A stretch of 64,000 nucleotides of DNA from Rhizobium rhizogenes (GCF_002005205.3 NZ_CP019701.2:1116001-1180000), one strand, 5' to 3'. Positions 47,295 through 58,379 are shown, numbered from the stretch's first letter. The notes: generated from the sequence alone by a model not told the origin. Numbers and translations: made by a program.

Positions 47295-48305
47295 TCAGCC
47301 CGCCAGTTCCTTCGTCGGGTTGAAATCGATCGCTGCGAAAGCCGCCTCAATCACCTCCGTCCCTGCACCCGGACGGCTGGCGTCGCTGGAGAGGATTTGC
47401 CGGAAACGGCGCGCGCCCGGCATGCCCTGAAACAGACCGACCATATGGCGGGTGACGTGGTTGAGACGCCCACCCGCAGCAATATAATCGGCGGCATAGG
47501 CCATCATCGCGTCGCGCACCCCCATCCAGTCGGCTTGCCGGGCCTCGTCACCGTAGATGCGGTGATCGACATCGGCGAGAATGGAGGTGTTGTGATAGGC
47601 GGCACGGCCGAGCATGACGCCATCCATATGTTTCAGATGGTCACACGCCTGATCGAGATCGGCGATACCGCCATTGATGCCGACGAAGACATCGGGATTT
47701 TCCCGTTTCATACGATAGACGAGATCATAATCGAGCGGCGGCACCTCGCGGTTTTCCTTCGGCGAGAGCCCCTGCAGCCAGGCCTTGCGCGCATGGATCC
47801 ACACGGCATCCGCGCCGGCCGCGACAACATGCGTCAGAAAATCCGGCAACACGGTTTCCGGCTCCTGATCGTCCACCCCGATACGGCATTTGACAGTCAC
47901 CGGCACAGTCGCAACCGCCTTCATCGCCGAAACGCACTGCGCCACGACTTCGGGCTCGCGCATCAGGCAGGCGCCGAAGGTGCCGGATTGCACCCGATCC
48001 GAAGGGCAGCCGACATTGAGGTTGATTTCGTCATAACCGTAATCGCCGGCAATCCGCACCGCCTCGGCAAGCTTGGCCGGGTCCGATCCGCCAAGCTGCA
48101 GCGCGACAGGATGTTCCTGCGGATGATAACCGAGCAGCCTGTCGCGCTGGCCATGGATGATGGCATCGGCAACGATCATTTCGGTAAACAGCAGGGCGCG
48201 CTTCGACAATTGCCGGTGCAGAAATCTGCACCTTGTGTCGGTCCAGTCGATCATGGGGGCCACGGCGAAGATTTTTTCGCCGCTGGCAAGCGCTTGTCTG
48301 TACAT
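47295..48305 (-). CDS. dusA: tRNA-dihydrouridine synthase DusA
   Basis: A 336-residue flavin-dependent enzyme that reduces uridines in the tRNA D-loop. The FAVAPMIDWTDTRCRF start, the catalytic cysteine in LNVGCPSDRVQSG (about Cys99) and the CRIGVDD segment are DusA-type signatures. Length is normal. It is divergent from the FAH-family gene. Confidence 0.95.
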   Translation of the reverse strand: MYRQALASGEKIFAVAPMIDWTDTRCRFLHRQLSKRALLFTEMIVADAIIHGQRDRLLGYHPQEHPVALQLGGSDPAKLAEAVRIAGDYGYDEINLNVGCPSDRVQSGTFGACLMREPEVVAQCVSAMKAVATVPVTVKCRIGVDDQEPETVLPDFLTHVVAAGADAVWIHARKAWLQGLSPKENREVPPLDYDLVYRMKRENPDVFVGINGGIADLDQACDHLKHMDGVMLGRAAYHNTSILADVDHRIYGDEARQADWMGVRDAMMAYAADYIAAGGRLNHVTRHMVGLFQGMPGARRFRQILSSDASRPGAGTEVIEAAFAAIDFNPTKELAG

Positions 48306-48443
48306 GGATTAACCTCTTTGCGCCGGCTTCTACAGCAAAGGACCGTAAAAAGCCAGTTTTGCGCTCGACAGCATTTTCAACTGGAAATCAGCCCGGAATC
48401 GCGGGACAAGAATTGCACCTTAAAGAGACGACAGGAAATTCTC

Positions 48444-49133
48444 ATGGCCGCCACCGTCATCCCCGCCCCGAAACCCGTTCTTCTGCCCGTTGAGGGCACG
48501 GATGAGATGTTCCCCGTGCGGCGGGTCTATTGCGTCGGTCGCAATTATGCCGATCACGCCATTGAGATGGGCCATGATCCCTCGCGCGAGCCGCCCTTTT
48601 ATTTCCAGAAGAACCCGGACAATCTTCTGCCCGCCGGCAATGATTTCCCCTATCCGTCCCTGTCCTCGAACGTGCATTACGAGGTTGAATGCGTCGTGGT
48701 GCTGAAAAGCGGCGGCGCGGATATTCCGGCGGACGAGGCCCTGAACCATGTCTGGGGTTATGCCGTCGGTATCGACATGACCCGCCGCGACCTGCAGGAC
48801 GGGCTGAAGAAGATGGGCCGTTCCTGGGAAGGCGCCAAGGCGTTTGAATATTCCGCACCGGTTTCCGCCATCGTTCCCGCGGACAAGATCGGCCATCCCG
48901 CCACCGGCGCGATCTGGCTTGATGTCAATGGCGAGCGCAAGCAGACGGGCGATCTCGCACAGATGATCTGGAAGGTGCCGGAAGTGATCGCCGAGCTTTC
49001 CAAGCTCTTCACGCTTGCCGCCGGCGACGTGATCATGACCGGCACGCCGGCCGGGGTTGGCCCGATCCTGCGTGGTGACCGCATCGACTGCGGCGTCGAT
49101 GGTGTCGGCACGCTGTCGGTCACGGTCGCCTGA
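48444..49133 (+). CDS. Fumarylacetoacetate hydrolase-family protein
   Basis: A 229-residue FAH-fold enzyme. The VYCVGRNYADHAIEM start, the metal ligands in VHYEVECVVVL and VGIDMTRRD, and MTGTPAGVGP at the end are typical of small FAH-family members (acylpyruvase or oxaloacetate tautomerase/decarboxylase-like). The ATG at 48444 has an AGGAAA site. Substrate is not decided. The gamma carbonic anhydrase gene follows by 35 bases. Confidence 0.9.
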   Translation: MAATVIPAPKPVLLPVEGTDEMFPVRRVYCVGRNYADHAIEMGHDPSREPPFYFQKNPDNLLPAGNDFPYPSLSSNVHYEVECVVVLKSGGADIPADEALNHVWGYAVGIDMTRRDLQDGLKKMGRSWEGAKAFEYSAPVSAIVPADKIGHPATGAIWLDVNGERKQTGDLAQMIWKVPEVIAELSKLFTLAAGDVIMTGTPAGVGPILRGDRIDCGVDGVGTLSVTVA

Positions 49134-49168
49134 TCGCTGCCGGCGCATAATCCAGAGGGAGAAACCAA

Positions 49169-49702
49169 ATGCCGCTTTACCGCCTCGCCGAACGGGTGCC
49201 GCAAACCCCTGCCCCGGATCGTTACTGGGTCGCCCCCGATGCCAATGTCATCGGTTCGGTGACGCTCGGCGAAGACGTCGGCATCTGGTTCGGCGCGACA
49301 TTGCGCGGTGATAACGAGCCGATCAGCGTCGGGCGCGGCACCAATATTCAGGAAGGCGCGATGGTGCACAGCGATCCCGGCTTTGCCGCGACCATCGGCG
49401 AAATGTGCACAATCGGCCACCACGCCATCGTGCATGGCTGCAGCATCGGCGACAATTCGCTGATCGGCATGGGCGCAACGATCCTGAACGGCGCGAAGAT
49501 CGGCCGCAACTGCCTCGTTGGCGCCAATGCGCTGGTGACGGAAGGCAAGGAATTCCCGGATAATTCGCTAATCGTCGGCTCGCCGGCGCGGGCCATCCGA
49601 ACACTGGATGACGAAGCCGTCGCCGGCCTGCGTCGTTCCGCGGAAAAATACATTGAGAACTGGAAGCGTTTTTCGAAAGATCTGGTGATTATCGAAGGAT
49701 GA
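49169..49702 (+). CDS. Gamma carbonic anhydrase-family protein
   Basis: A 177-residue left-handed beta-helix protein built of hexapeptide repeats (GSVTLGEDVGIW, GCSIGDNSLIG and others). The metal-ligand histidines appear in MVHSDPG and IGHHAIVHG. The family includes active anhydrases and acyl-CoA-related proteins such as PaaY/CaiE. A GAGGGAG ribosome-binding site precedes the ATG. It is probably co-transcribed with the FAH-family gene. Confidence 0.92.
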   Translation: MPLYRLAERVPQTPAPDRYWVAPDANVIGSVTLGEDVGIWFGATLRGDNEPISVGRGTNIQEGAMVHSDPGFAATIGEMCTIGHHAIVHGCSIGDNSLIGMGATILNGAKIGRNCLVGANALVTEGKEFPDNSLIVGSPARAIRTLDDEAVAGLRRSAEKYIENWKRFSKDLVIIEG

Positions 49703-49707
49703 GTAAC

Positions 49708-49727
49708 GGTGGGCAGCCATGCCCACC
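49708..49727. terminator. Hairpin between convergent genes
   Basis: GGTGGGCA and TGCCCACC flank a GCCA loop between the gamma carbonic anhydrase stop and the zur stop. There is no clear T-run, so it may be a weak bidirectional terminator. Confidence 0.4.
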
Positions 49728-49740
49728 CCGCAAACAAAGC

Positions 49741-50154
49741 CTATGACGCGCAGTTGGCGCAGAGACCGCGAATCTCGATGGTGGTCTTTTCCGCCTTGAA
49801 CTTGCTGTCCTTCACCCAGCGCTCAAGACGGTGGTCTATTTCGTGATCATGGAACTCGGTCACCTGCCCGCAGGATTCGCAGATGGCGAAAGCCACGGTG
49901 CCATGGTGGTGCGAGCAGCATTCGGCCTGCGTGTGCGTGCAGGCAACGAAAGCGTTGAGGCTTTCCAGCCGGTGCACGAGACCGAATTCCACCAGCTTTT
50001 CCAGCGCCCGGTACACCTGCAGCGGCGCGCGGAACCCGTCATCCCGCAGCTTGTCGAGGATCATATAGGCGCTGAGCGGCTGATGCGCGTTTGACAGGGC
50101 ATTCATGACCAGCGACTGGTTCTTGGTGAGGTTCTGCTGGGTTTGAGCATTCAT
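49741..50154 (-). CDS. zur: Zinc uptake regulator Zur (Fur family)
   Basis: A 137-residue Fur-family repressor. A winged helix covers residues 1-70. The structural zinc site is made of Cys92-x2-Cys95 and Cys132-x2-Cys135. The His-rich SHHHG segment at 81-85 and FHDHEIDH at 101-108 belong to the regulatory metal site. It overlaps znuB by four bases (ATGA). Position within the znu operon identifies it as Zur rather than Fur. Confidence 0.95.
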   Translation of the reverse strand: MNAQTQQNLTKNQSLVMNALSNAHQPLSAYMILDKLRDDGFRAPLQVYRALEKLVEFGLVHRLESLNAFVACTHTQAECCSHHHGTVAFAICESCGQVTEFHDHEIDHRLERWVKDSKFKAEKTTIEIRGLCANCAS

Positions 50155-50969
50155 GATCTGCCTCCTTCATCCGCGGAGCGGGAGAAACCCGGCGCCGGCA
50201 ACAGGCTTATAACGAACAGGATCACCGCGGCAACCACGATGGAGGGGCCGGACGGCGTATCATAGGTCAGCGAGCCGAACAGGCCGCCGATAACGGCAAT
50301 GGCGCCAATCAGCGACGCGACCACCGCCATTACTTCCGGCGTGGCGGAAAAACGTCTGGCGGTGGCAGCCGGTATGATCAGCAGCGAGGTGATGAGCATG
50401 ATGCCGACCACCTTCATCGCAATGGCGATCACCAGCGCCATCAGCAGCGTGAAGATGAGCTTCGCCCGCTCCGGATTCAGCCCCTCGGCTTCAGCCAGTT
50501 CGGTGTTGACGGTGGAGGCGAGCAGCGACCGCCACAAGAAGACCATGGAGACGATGACCACCAGCCCGCCGCCCCAGATCAGCGCGATATCGCTGCGGGT
50601 GACGGCAAGAATATCGCCGAACAGGAACGAGACGAGGTCGATACGCACCCAGCTCATGAAAGCGACGATGACGAGGCCAATGGCGAGAGCCGAATGGGAC
50701 AGGATGCCAAGCAATGCGTCGGACGACAGTGCCTGTCGCCGCTGCAGAAAAATCAGCAGGATCGAAACGGCGGACGCCACCAGAAAGACGCTGATGATGA
50801 GGTTGAGCTGCAACAGCAGCGAGAGCGCGACACCAAGCAGCGCCGAATGGGCCATCGTATCCCCGAAATAGGCCATGCGCCGCCAGACCACGAAACAGCC
50901 GAGAGGCCCGGCGGTTAGAGCAACGCCGACGCCGGCGACCATGGCGCGAACGAAGAAATCGTCAAACAT
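50151..50969 (-). CDS. znuB: Zinc ABC permease ZnuB
   Basis: A 272-residue permease of the metal-type ABC-3 family with about eight hydrophobic segments. The start MFDDFFVRAMVAG and the GDTMAHSALLGVAL segment are typical. The ATG at 50969 overlaps the znuC end by eight bases, and the stop overlaps zur by four, so the three genes are translationally coupled. Confidence 0.94.
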   Translation of the reverse strand: MFDDFFVRAMVAGVGVALTAGPLGCFVVWRRMAYFGDTMAHSALLGVALSLLLQLNLIISVFLVASAVSILLIFLQRRQALSSDALLGILSHSALAIGLVIVAFMSWVRIDLVSFLFGDILAVTRSDIALIWGGGLVVIVSMVFLWRSLLASTVNTELAEAEGLNPERAKLIFTLLMALVIAIAMKVVGIMLITSLLIIPAATARRFSATPEVMAVVASLIGAIAVIGGLFGSLTYDTPSGPSIVVAAVILFVISLLPAPGFSRSADEGGRS

Positions 50970-51879
50970 GCCGTTCTCCCTGCGCGTGTTTCGAGGGCGC
51001 TTGCTCCCCATGTTCATGGCCGCAACCGCATTCGTCGCCATGGTCATCATGATGGTGGCCATGATCATGGGCATGGTGGTGGCCGTCTTCAGGATGGCAA
51101 TGATCCGTCACCGAACCATCCGCGTGCTGCACCCGGCCATCGGGCAGATGGGTGTGGTCGTGGTGGTGGCTGTAGACGGCAAGCGCCCTTGCGGCAGAAC
51201 CGCCGAACAGTCGCATATATTCCGGGCTCTGGCTGACCGCCTGCGGTGTTCCCCGGCAGCAGACATGGCCGTTCAGGCAGATCACGGTATCGGTTTCCGC
51301 CATCACCACATGCAGGTCATGCGAGATTAACAGAATCCCGCAATTACTTGAATTTCTGATGTTTTTTATCAGATCGTACAGCGCGATCTCGCCGGAGAAA
51401 TCCACACCCTGCACAGGCTCGTCAAGAACCAGCAGATCGGGCTTGCGGGCGATGGCGCGAGCCAGAAGCGCACGCTGGAACTCGCCGCCGGAAAGGTGTT
51501 GAACTTCGGCGTTCGCCAGATGTGCGATGCCAGTCGCATTCAACGCCGCATCGATCTCGCGGGCGGGCAGCGGCCCGGTCAGCGTCATCAGCCGGCGTAC
51601 CGAAAGCGGCATGGTCCAGTCCACCGAAAGCTTCTGCGGCACATAACCGACACGCAGGCCGGCAATGCGCGAGACTTCACCCTCGGTCGGTTTCATTACG
51701 CCGATCGCCATTTTCGCGCTTGTGGATTTGCCGGAACCGTTCGGGCCGATCAGCGTCACGATCTCGCCCTTGCTGACGGAAAACTCCACGCCGCGCACCA
51801 GCCAGCGGCCATTGCGCTGCACGCCGGCATTGGCAAGGGAAACCAGTATATCGTTACCCTGACGGGCAGAATGAAGCAT
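50962..51879 (-). CDS. znuC: Zinc ABC ATPase ZnuC with His-rich tail
   Basis: A 305-residue ATPase. The P-loop is GPNGSGKST at about 44-52, the signature LSGGEFQ near 130, and Walker B LLVLDEP near 152. The core ends near residue 235. The last 65 residues are dense in His and Asp (HHHDHTH, HHHAHDHGHHHDD), an extension that probably binds zinc. It faces znuA across a 104-base divergent gap with putative Zur sites. Confidence 0.95.
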   Translation of the reverse strand: MLHSARQGNDILVSLANAGVQRNGRWLVRGVEFSVSKGEIVTLIGPNGSGKSTSAKMAIGVMKPTEGEVSRIAGLRVGYVPQKLSVDWTMPLSVRRLMTLTGPLPAREIDAALNATGIAHLANAEVQHLSGGEFQRALLARAIARKPDLLVLDEPVQGVDFSGEIALYDLIKNIRNSSNCGILLISHDLHVVMAETDTVICLNGHVCCRGTPQAVSQSPEYMRLFGGSAARALAVYSHHHDHTHLPDGRVQHADGSVTDHCHPEDGHHHAHDHGHHHDDHGDECGCGHEHGEQAPSKHAQGERHV

Positions 51880-51921
51880 GGGATTGTCCGTTCGGCGATG
51901 TTGCCTACCGCTATTGCATAC

Positions 51922-51956
51922 GTTATAGAGTTACGCAATAAATGTAATAACATAAC
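51922..51956. promoter_or_regulatory. Putative Zur operator pair
   Basis: GTTATAGAGTTAC (51922-51934) and GTAATAACATAAC (51944-51956, GTTATGTTATTAC on the other strand) share the pattern GTTAT-N4-TTAC in opposite orientations. They lie in the divergent znuC-znuA promoter region. Zur control is inferred from position and the zur gene in the operon. Confidence 0.5.
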
Positions 51957-51983
51957 TATACTTCTTCAAGTGGAGTGCATTGC

Positions 51984-52967
51984 ATGAAATCGATCCTGAT
52001 CCCGCTCATGGCGTCGGTGGCAATAGCGGCCGCCGCTTCGGGCGCCACAGCCGCGCCCGATGTCGTGGTCTCGATCAAGCCTGTCCACTCACTCGTGGCG
52101 GCCATCATGCGCGGTGTTGGTGAGCCGCAGCTCATCGTAGAGGGTGCCGCCTCGCCGCATACCTATAACCTGCGGCCCTCCAATGCGCGCAAGCTGGAAA
52201 ACGCGGATGTGGTGTTCTGGGTTGGGCCGGGGCTGGAAGCTTTCCTGGAAAAACCGCTGGAGGCACTGGCCAGCAAGGCGACGGTCGTGGAACTGGAAGA
52301 CGCCAAGGGTTTGGAAAAGCTGCCTTTCCGTGAAGGCGGCCCCTTCGAGGCGCATGACCACGGCGAAGAGGGTCATGAAGACCATGCGGATGGCGAGGCG
52401 GCACACGATCATGGCCATGACCACGGCGACCATGATCATGGGCACGGCGCCTATGATACCCACCTCTGGCTCGATCCGGCCAATGCCAAGGCCATGGCGC
52501 AGACGATCGAAACCGCACTGATTGCGGCCGATGCCGGCAATGCCGCGACCTATCAGGCCAACACCAAAAAGCTGATCGACGATCTCGACGCACTCGACAC
52601 GGAACTGGCTGAAACGGTCAAGCCGATCAAGGACAAGCCTTTCATCGTCTTTCACGACGCCTATCAATATTTCGAGCACCGTTATGGCGTGAAGACGGCG
52701 GGGTCGATCACCGTCAGCCCCGAGACCCTGCCCGGTGCGGACCGCGTCAAGCAGATGCAGGAAAAGGTTCGCCAGCTGGGCGCAACCTGCGTTTTCGCCG
52801 AACCGCAATTCGAGCCGAAATTGATCTCGGTCATCACTGAAGGCACGACGGCAAAGTCCGCGACGCTCGATCCCGAAGCGGCCACGCTGGAGCCCGGTCC
52901 CGACCTCTATTTCAAGCTGATGCGCGGCATTGCCGGCTCGCTGAAGGATTGCCTGGCACAGCCGTGA
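51984..52967 (+). CDS. znuA: Zinc-binding periplasmic protein ZnuA
   Basis: A 327-residue cluster-9 solute-binding protein. A signal peptide ends near residue 24. Zinc-ligand histidines are likely His59 in SPHTYN and His160 in DTHLWLDP. The flexible His-rich loop runs from about 124 to 154 (many HDHG repeats). The ATG at 51984 has a GGAG site; an upstream GTG is in frame but less likely. It is divergent from znuC-znuB-zur. Confidence 0.95.
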   Translation: MKSILIPLMASVAIAAAASGATAAPDVVVSIKPVHSLVAAIMRGVGEPQLIVEGAASPHTYNLRPSNARKLENADVVFWVGPGLEAFLEKPLEALASKATVVELEDAKGLEKLPFREGGPFEAHDHGEEGHEDHADGEAAHDHGHDHGDHDHGHGAYDTHLWLDPANAKAMAQTIETALIAADAGNAATYQANTKKLIDDLDALDTELAETVKPIKDKPFIVFHDAYQYFEHRYGVKTAGSITVSPETLPGADRVKQMQEKVRQLGATCVFAEPQFEPKLISVITEGTTAKSATLDPEAATLEPGPDLYFKLMRGIAGSLKDCLAQP

Positions 52968-52984
52968 GCGATAACGCTTCTTTT

Positions 52985-53099
52985 CCGTCATTCCGGCCTT
53001 GAGCCGGAATCCAGCAGATGCGCGTCCGCGCGACGGGAAGACTCGTTTCGGCCCAAGGACTTGGGCTTGCTGGATGCCGGCTCGAGGCCGGCATGACGG
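52985..53099. repeat. RIME-type palindromic intergenic element, copy 2
   Basis: A 115-base element with CCGTCA and TGACGG ends and hairpins at each end (CCGGCCTTGAGCCGG and GCCGGCTCGAGGCCGGC). The internal text, read on the other strand, shares AAGTCCTTGG and the AGTCTT/AAGACT region with the copy at 27063. It lies between znuA and the LacI gene end. Equal length of both copies supports a single family. Confidence 0.85.
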
Positions 53100-53158
53100 C
53101 GAGTAAGTGGCAGCCCGCAACAGAGGCGGGTACGAAGCATCGATTCCGACGCTGCTCT

Positions 53159-54715
<1,557 letters not shown>

Positions 54716-57229
54716 ATGATCTCTTCTTCCACGCCCGAAACCACCATCGATCTGGCCGGGCTCTGGCGCCTGAGTTCGGTGGAGGGAGACCATGCCACCG
54801 AGCTTTCCGTCCCAGGCGATATTCACACTGCGCTCAAAAACGCGGGCATCATTCCCGATCCCTATCACGGTGCCAATGAAAACGCGGTGCAATGGGTGGC
54901 GCAGCGGGACTGGATCATTGAGCGCACATTCATCCTCGATGAGGCCGATGCCAGCTGGTATCTCGATATCGATTATCTCGATACCGTCGCCATCGTCTTC
55001 GTCAACGATGTCCCGGTCCTGAGCGCCGACAATTGCTTCCGCCGTTACCGCCCCGATATTTCGCGCGCCGTGCGACCGGGTGAAAACACCATCCGCATCC
55101 ATTTCCATTCCAACATCGTGGCCGGTGCGGAGCGTCAGGCGCGGCAGCCCTTTTATATTCCCTATCACCCCGGCAATTCGCCGATCGCCAATGGCAACAT
55201 GCTACGCAAGCCACAATGCCATTTCGGCTGGGACTGGAACATCGCCATTGCGCCGCTTGGGCTTTACGGCAAAATCCTGCTGAAACGCCTCGATACGGCC
55301 CGCATCGAGCATGTCGTCACCTCGCAGCACCATGTCGAAGGCGGCGTCGAACTGCATGTGGCGATCACGCTGTTTGCCGAAGGCCCGGCAAGCCTGCCGG
55401 TCTACCTCTCCCTCAACGATGAAAGACTGCGGCTCGATTGTGGCGTCGGCGCGGGCGAAACCGTCGTGCACCACGTTTTCTTCGTGGAAAATCCGCAACT
55501 CTGGTGGCCGGCCGGCAGTGGTGAGCAGACACTCTACCGGCTGACGGTGGAATTGCCCGACGAGACCGTCACCCGGCAGATCGGCTTCAGGACCATAGAA
55601 CTACTGACGGACAAGGATGAAGCGGGCAGCCGTTTCGCTTTCCGCATCAACGGCCGGGAAATTTTCTGCCGCGGCGCCAACTGGATTCCGGCAGATGCGC
55701 TTTATTCGCTGACCAGCCGGGAAAAGACCGAGGACCTTCTCTGCTCCGCGGTCGAGGCCAACATGAACATGATCCGCGTCTGGGGCGGCGGATTTTATGA
55801 AGAAGACTGGTTCTACGATCTCTGCGATCGTCTTGGCCTGCTGGTCTGGCAGGATTTCATGTTCGCCTGCAATCTTTATCCCTGCAGCGAGGACTTTCTC
55901 GACAATGTCGAACACGAGGTCGATTACCAGGTGAAACGCCTGTCCTCGCATGCCTCCATCGCGCTGTGGTGCGGCGATAACGAGCTGGTGGGCGCGCTGA
56001 CCTGGTTCGATGAATCCCGCAACAATCGCGACCGCTATCTCGTGGCCTATGATCGTCTGAACCGCACCATCGAACGGGCGCTGAAAAAAGCCGCCCCCGA
56101 AGCGCTCTGGTGGCCATCGAGTCCCGCGTCGGGTTATCTCGATTACGGCGATGCATGGCACGCAGATGGCTCCGGCGACATGCATTACTGGTCCGTCTGG
56201 CACGAGAATAAGTCGTTCGACAATTACCGGTCGGTCAAACCGCGTTTCTGCTCCGAATTCGGCTTCCAGTCCTATACATCCATGCCCGTCATCCGCACCT
56301 ATGCGGAAGACAAGGACATGAACATCGCCTCCCCGGTCATCGAGCTGCACCAGAAGAATGTCGGCGGCAATGAACGGATCGCCGGCACCATGTTCCGTTA
56401 TTTCCGCTTCCCCAGGGATTTCGAGAACTTCGTCTATCTGAGCCAGGTCCAGCAGGCACTGGCCATCCGCACGGCTGTCGATTACTGGCGCTCGCTGAAA
56501 CCCCATTGCATGGGCACGCTTTATTGGCAGTTGAACGACACATGGCCGGTCGCCTCATGGTCGAGCCTCGATTATGGCGGCGGCTGGAAGGCGCTGCATT
56601 ATGCCGCCCGACGGTTCTTCCAGCAGGTCACGGTCTCGGCCATTCCCTCCAGGGATGGACGACAGGTGAGCTTTTCCATGGTCAACGACACAGCGGAGGA
56701 CGTCGAGATCGACATGAACATCGTTGCGCTGACCATGGACGGCAACCGCGTGCCGCTGAAATCCGCCAACGGCACATGCGCGACGGATAAGGCCGCGACG
56801 CTGACAGAAATCGACATGGACAGCCTGCCGGATGGCGCCCTCCTTGCGTGGAGCTTCATTGCCTCCAACGGCATGACCGGCGAAGGCCATCACGTGCGCG
56901 ACACCTACAAGGCGCTGGAGCTTCAGCCCGCCGGGTTGGATCTGTCAGTCGGCCCGCTGAAAAACGGCCAGTTTGAAATCGATGTCACCGCCGCCGGTCT
57001 CGCCCTCTTCGTCATGCTGGAGGCGGACCAGCCGGGTCGATATTCGGACAATCTGTTCGATCTTTCCGCCGGCGAAACGCGCCGCATCATCTTCACCCCG
57101 AAGGCGGATGGCCCCCAGCCACATTTCCGCATCTTCGATCTTCATACCTGCCAATCCCCGCCCAATCTCGGGCCAATCCCGGCATTGAAACCAAGTGGAG
57201 AAAGGCATAACCATCCCTCTGGGGAATGA
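54716..57229 (+). CDS. Beta-mannosidase, glycoside hydrolase family 2
   Basis: An enzyme of about 837 residues that cleaves terminal beta-mannose. Jelly-roll and immunoglobulin-like domains precede a TIM barrel, as in GH2. The acid/base glutamate is expected in WCGDNEL and the nucleophile in FCSEFGFQSY. The GGFYEEDWFYDLCDRLGLL segment is typical of beta-mannosidases. No signal peptide is visible, so it should act in the cytoplasm on imported disaccharides. The start at 54716 has an AGGA site; 54701 is an alternative. The reductase gene follows by 84 bases. Confidence 0.9.
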   Translation: MISSSTPETTIDLAGLWRLSSVEGDHATELSVPGDIHTALKNAGIIPDPYHGANENAVQWVAQRDWIIERTFILDEADASWYLDIDYLDTVAIVFVNDVPVLSADNCFRRYRPDISRAVRPGENTIRIHFHSNIVAGAERQARQPFYIPYHPGNSPIANGNMLRKPQCHFGWDWNIAIAPLGLYGKILLKRLDTARIEHVVTSQHHVEGGVELHVAITLFAEGPASLPVYLSLNDERLRLDCGVGAGETVVHHVFFVENPQLWWPAGSGEQTLYRLTVELPDETVTRQIGFRTIELLTDKDEAGSRFAFRINGREIFCRGANWIPADALYSLTSREKTEDLLCSAVEANMNMIRVWGGGFYEEDWFYDLCDRLGLLVWQDFMFACNLYPCSEDFLDNVEHEVDYQVKRLSSHASIALWCGDNELVGALTWFDESRNNRDRYLVAYDRLNRTIERALKKAAPEALWWPSSPASGYLDYGDAWHADGSGDMHYWSVWHENKSFDNYRSVKPRFCSEFGFQSYTSMPVIRTYAEDKDMNIASPVIELHQKNVGGNERIAGTMFRYFRFPRDFENFVYLSQVQQALAIRTAVDYWRSLKPHCMGTLYWQLNDTWPVASWSSLDYGGGWKALHYAARRFFQQVTVSAIPSRDGRQVSFSMVNDTAEDVEIDMNIVALTMDGNRVPLKSANGTCATDKAATLTEIDMDSLPDGALLAWSFIASNGMTGEGHHVRDTYKALELQPAGLDLSVGPLKNGQFEIDVTAAGLALFVMLEADQPGRYSDNLFDLSAGETRRIIFTPKADGPQPHFRIFDLHTCQSPPNLGPIPALKPSGERHNHPSGE

Positions 57230-57313
57230 CAGGTGCGCCCGCACCTGTTTTCATCGGTTCAAAGGGTTGCCGGGTTCTCCGGCAGCCAGTCATCAGCAAG
57301 TGGAGGAAGACCC

Positions 57314-58345
57314 ATGGTTTGGCAACCGGCCGAAAACCGATACGCGTCCATGAAATACAATCATTGCGGCAAGACCGGCCTGAAACTGCCGGCAATCTCG
57401 CTGGGGCTCTGGCACAATTTCGGCAACGATACGCCGCACCAGACGAAACAGGCCATTTGCCGCCGTGCCTTCGATCTCGGCATCACCCATTTCGATCTCG
57501 CCAACAATTACGGCCCGCCGCCCGGCAGCGCTGAAACCGCCTTCGGTGAAATCCTGAAGTCGGATTTCGCCGGCTATCGCGACGAGATGATCATTTCCTC
57601 CAAGGCCGGTTACAACATGTGGCCCGGCCCCTATGGCGAATGGGGCAGCCGCAAATATCTGATCTCTTCCTGCGACCAGAGCCTGAAGCGCATGGGGCTG
57701 GACTACGTCGATATTTTCTATTCCCACCGTTTCGACCCCAACACGCCGCTTGAGGAAACCTGCGGCGCGCTGGACCAGATCGTGCGCTCGGGCAAGGCGC
57801 TTTACGTCGGCATTTCCTCCTACAATTCGAAGCGCACCCGTGAGGCCGCCGCCATCCTCAAGGACCTCGGCACGCCCTGCATCATCCATCAGCCGAGCTA
57901 TTCGATGATCAACCGCTGGATCGAGGAAGACGGTCTCGTCGATACGCTGGAAGAACTGGGCATCGGCTCTATCGTCTTTTCGCCGCTGGCGCAGGGCATG
58001 TTGACGACGAAATATCTCGGCGGCGTGCCGCAGGGAAGCCGTGCATCGCAGAGCAAGTCGCTGAACCCGGCTTTCCTCAACGAGCGCAATGTTGAAAACA
58101 TCCGCTCCCTCAACAGCATTGCCGAGCGGCGTGGCCAGACGCTGGCGCAGATGGCGATTGCCTGGGTTCTGCGCGGCGGTCGCATCACCTCGGCGCTTAT
58201 CGGCGCAAGCCGTGTCGAACAGGTTGAAGACTGCGTGAAGGCACTTGAAAAATCGGACTTCACAGCCGAAGAGCTTGCCGAAATCGACCGTTACGCCAAG
58301 GAAGCGGATATCAACCTCTGGGCAAAATCCGCCGAACGCGTCTGA
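57314..58345 (+). CDS. yghZ: Aldo-keto reductase, YghZ (L-glyceraldehyde 3-phosphate reductase) type
   Basis: A 343-residue AKR. Extensive resemblance to E. coli YghZ is visible: SLGLWHNFG, FDLANNYGPPPGSAE, SKAGYNMWPGPYG and FYSHRFD. The tetrad Asp, Tyr, Lys and His lies in these segments. An ideal GGAGGAAG site sets the ATG. YghZ reduces L-glyceraldehyde 3-phosphate and methylglyoxal with NADPH. Placement after the beta-mannosidase suggests a sugar-linked role. Confidence 0.92.
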   Translation: MVWQPAENRYASMKYNHCGKTGLKLPAISLGLWHNFGNDTPHQTKQAICRRAFDLGITHFDLANNYGPPPGSAETAFGEILKSDFAGYRDEMIISSKAGYNMWPGPYGEWGSRKYLISSCDQSLKRMGLDYVDIFYSHRFDPNTPLEETCGALDQIVRSGKALYVGISSYNSKRTREAAAILKDLGTPCIIHQPSYSMINRWIEEDGLVDTLEELGIGSIVFSPLAQGMLTTKYLGGVPQGSRASQSKSLNPAFLNERNVENIRSLNSIAERRGQTLAQMAIAWVLRGGRITSALIGASRVEQVEDCVKALEKSDFTAEELAEIDRYAKEADINLWAKSAERV

Positions 58346-58354
58346 TTGAGGAGA

Positions 58355-58379
58355 GACCGCCCGGTTCTGCCGGGCGGTC
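58355..58379 (+). terminator. Hairpin after the aldo-keto reductase gene
   Basis: GACCGCCCGG and CCGGGCGGTC flank a TTCTG loop eight bases after the stop. The T-run is short, so strength is uncertain. Confidence 0.5.
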
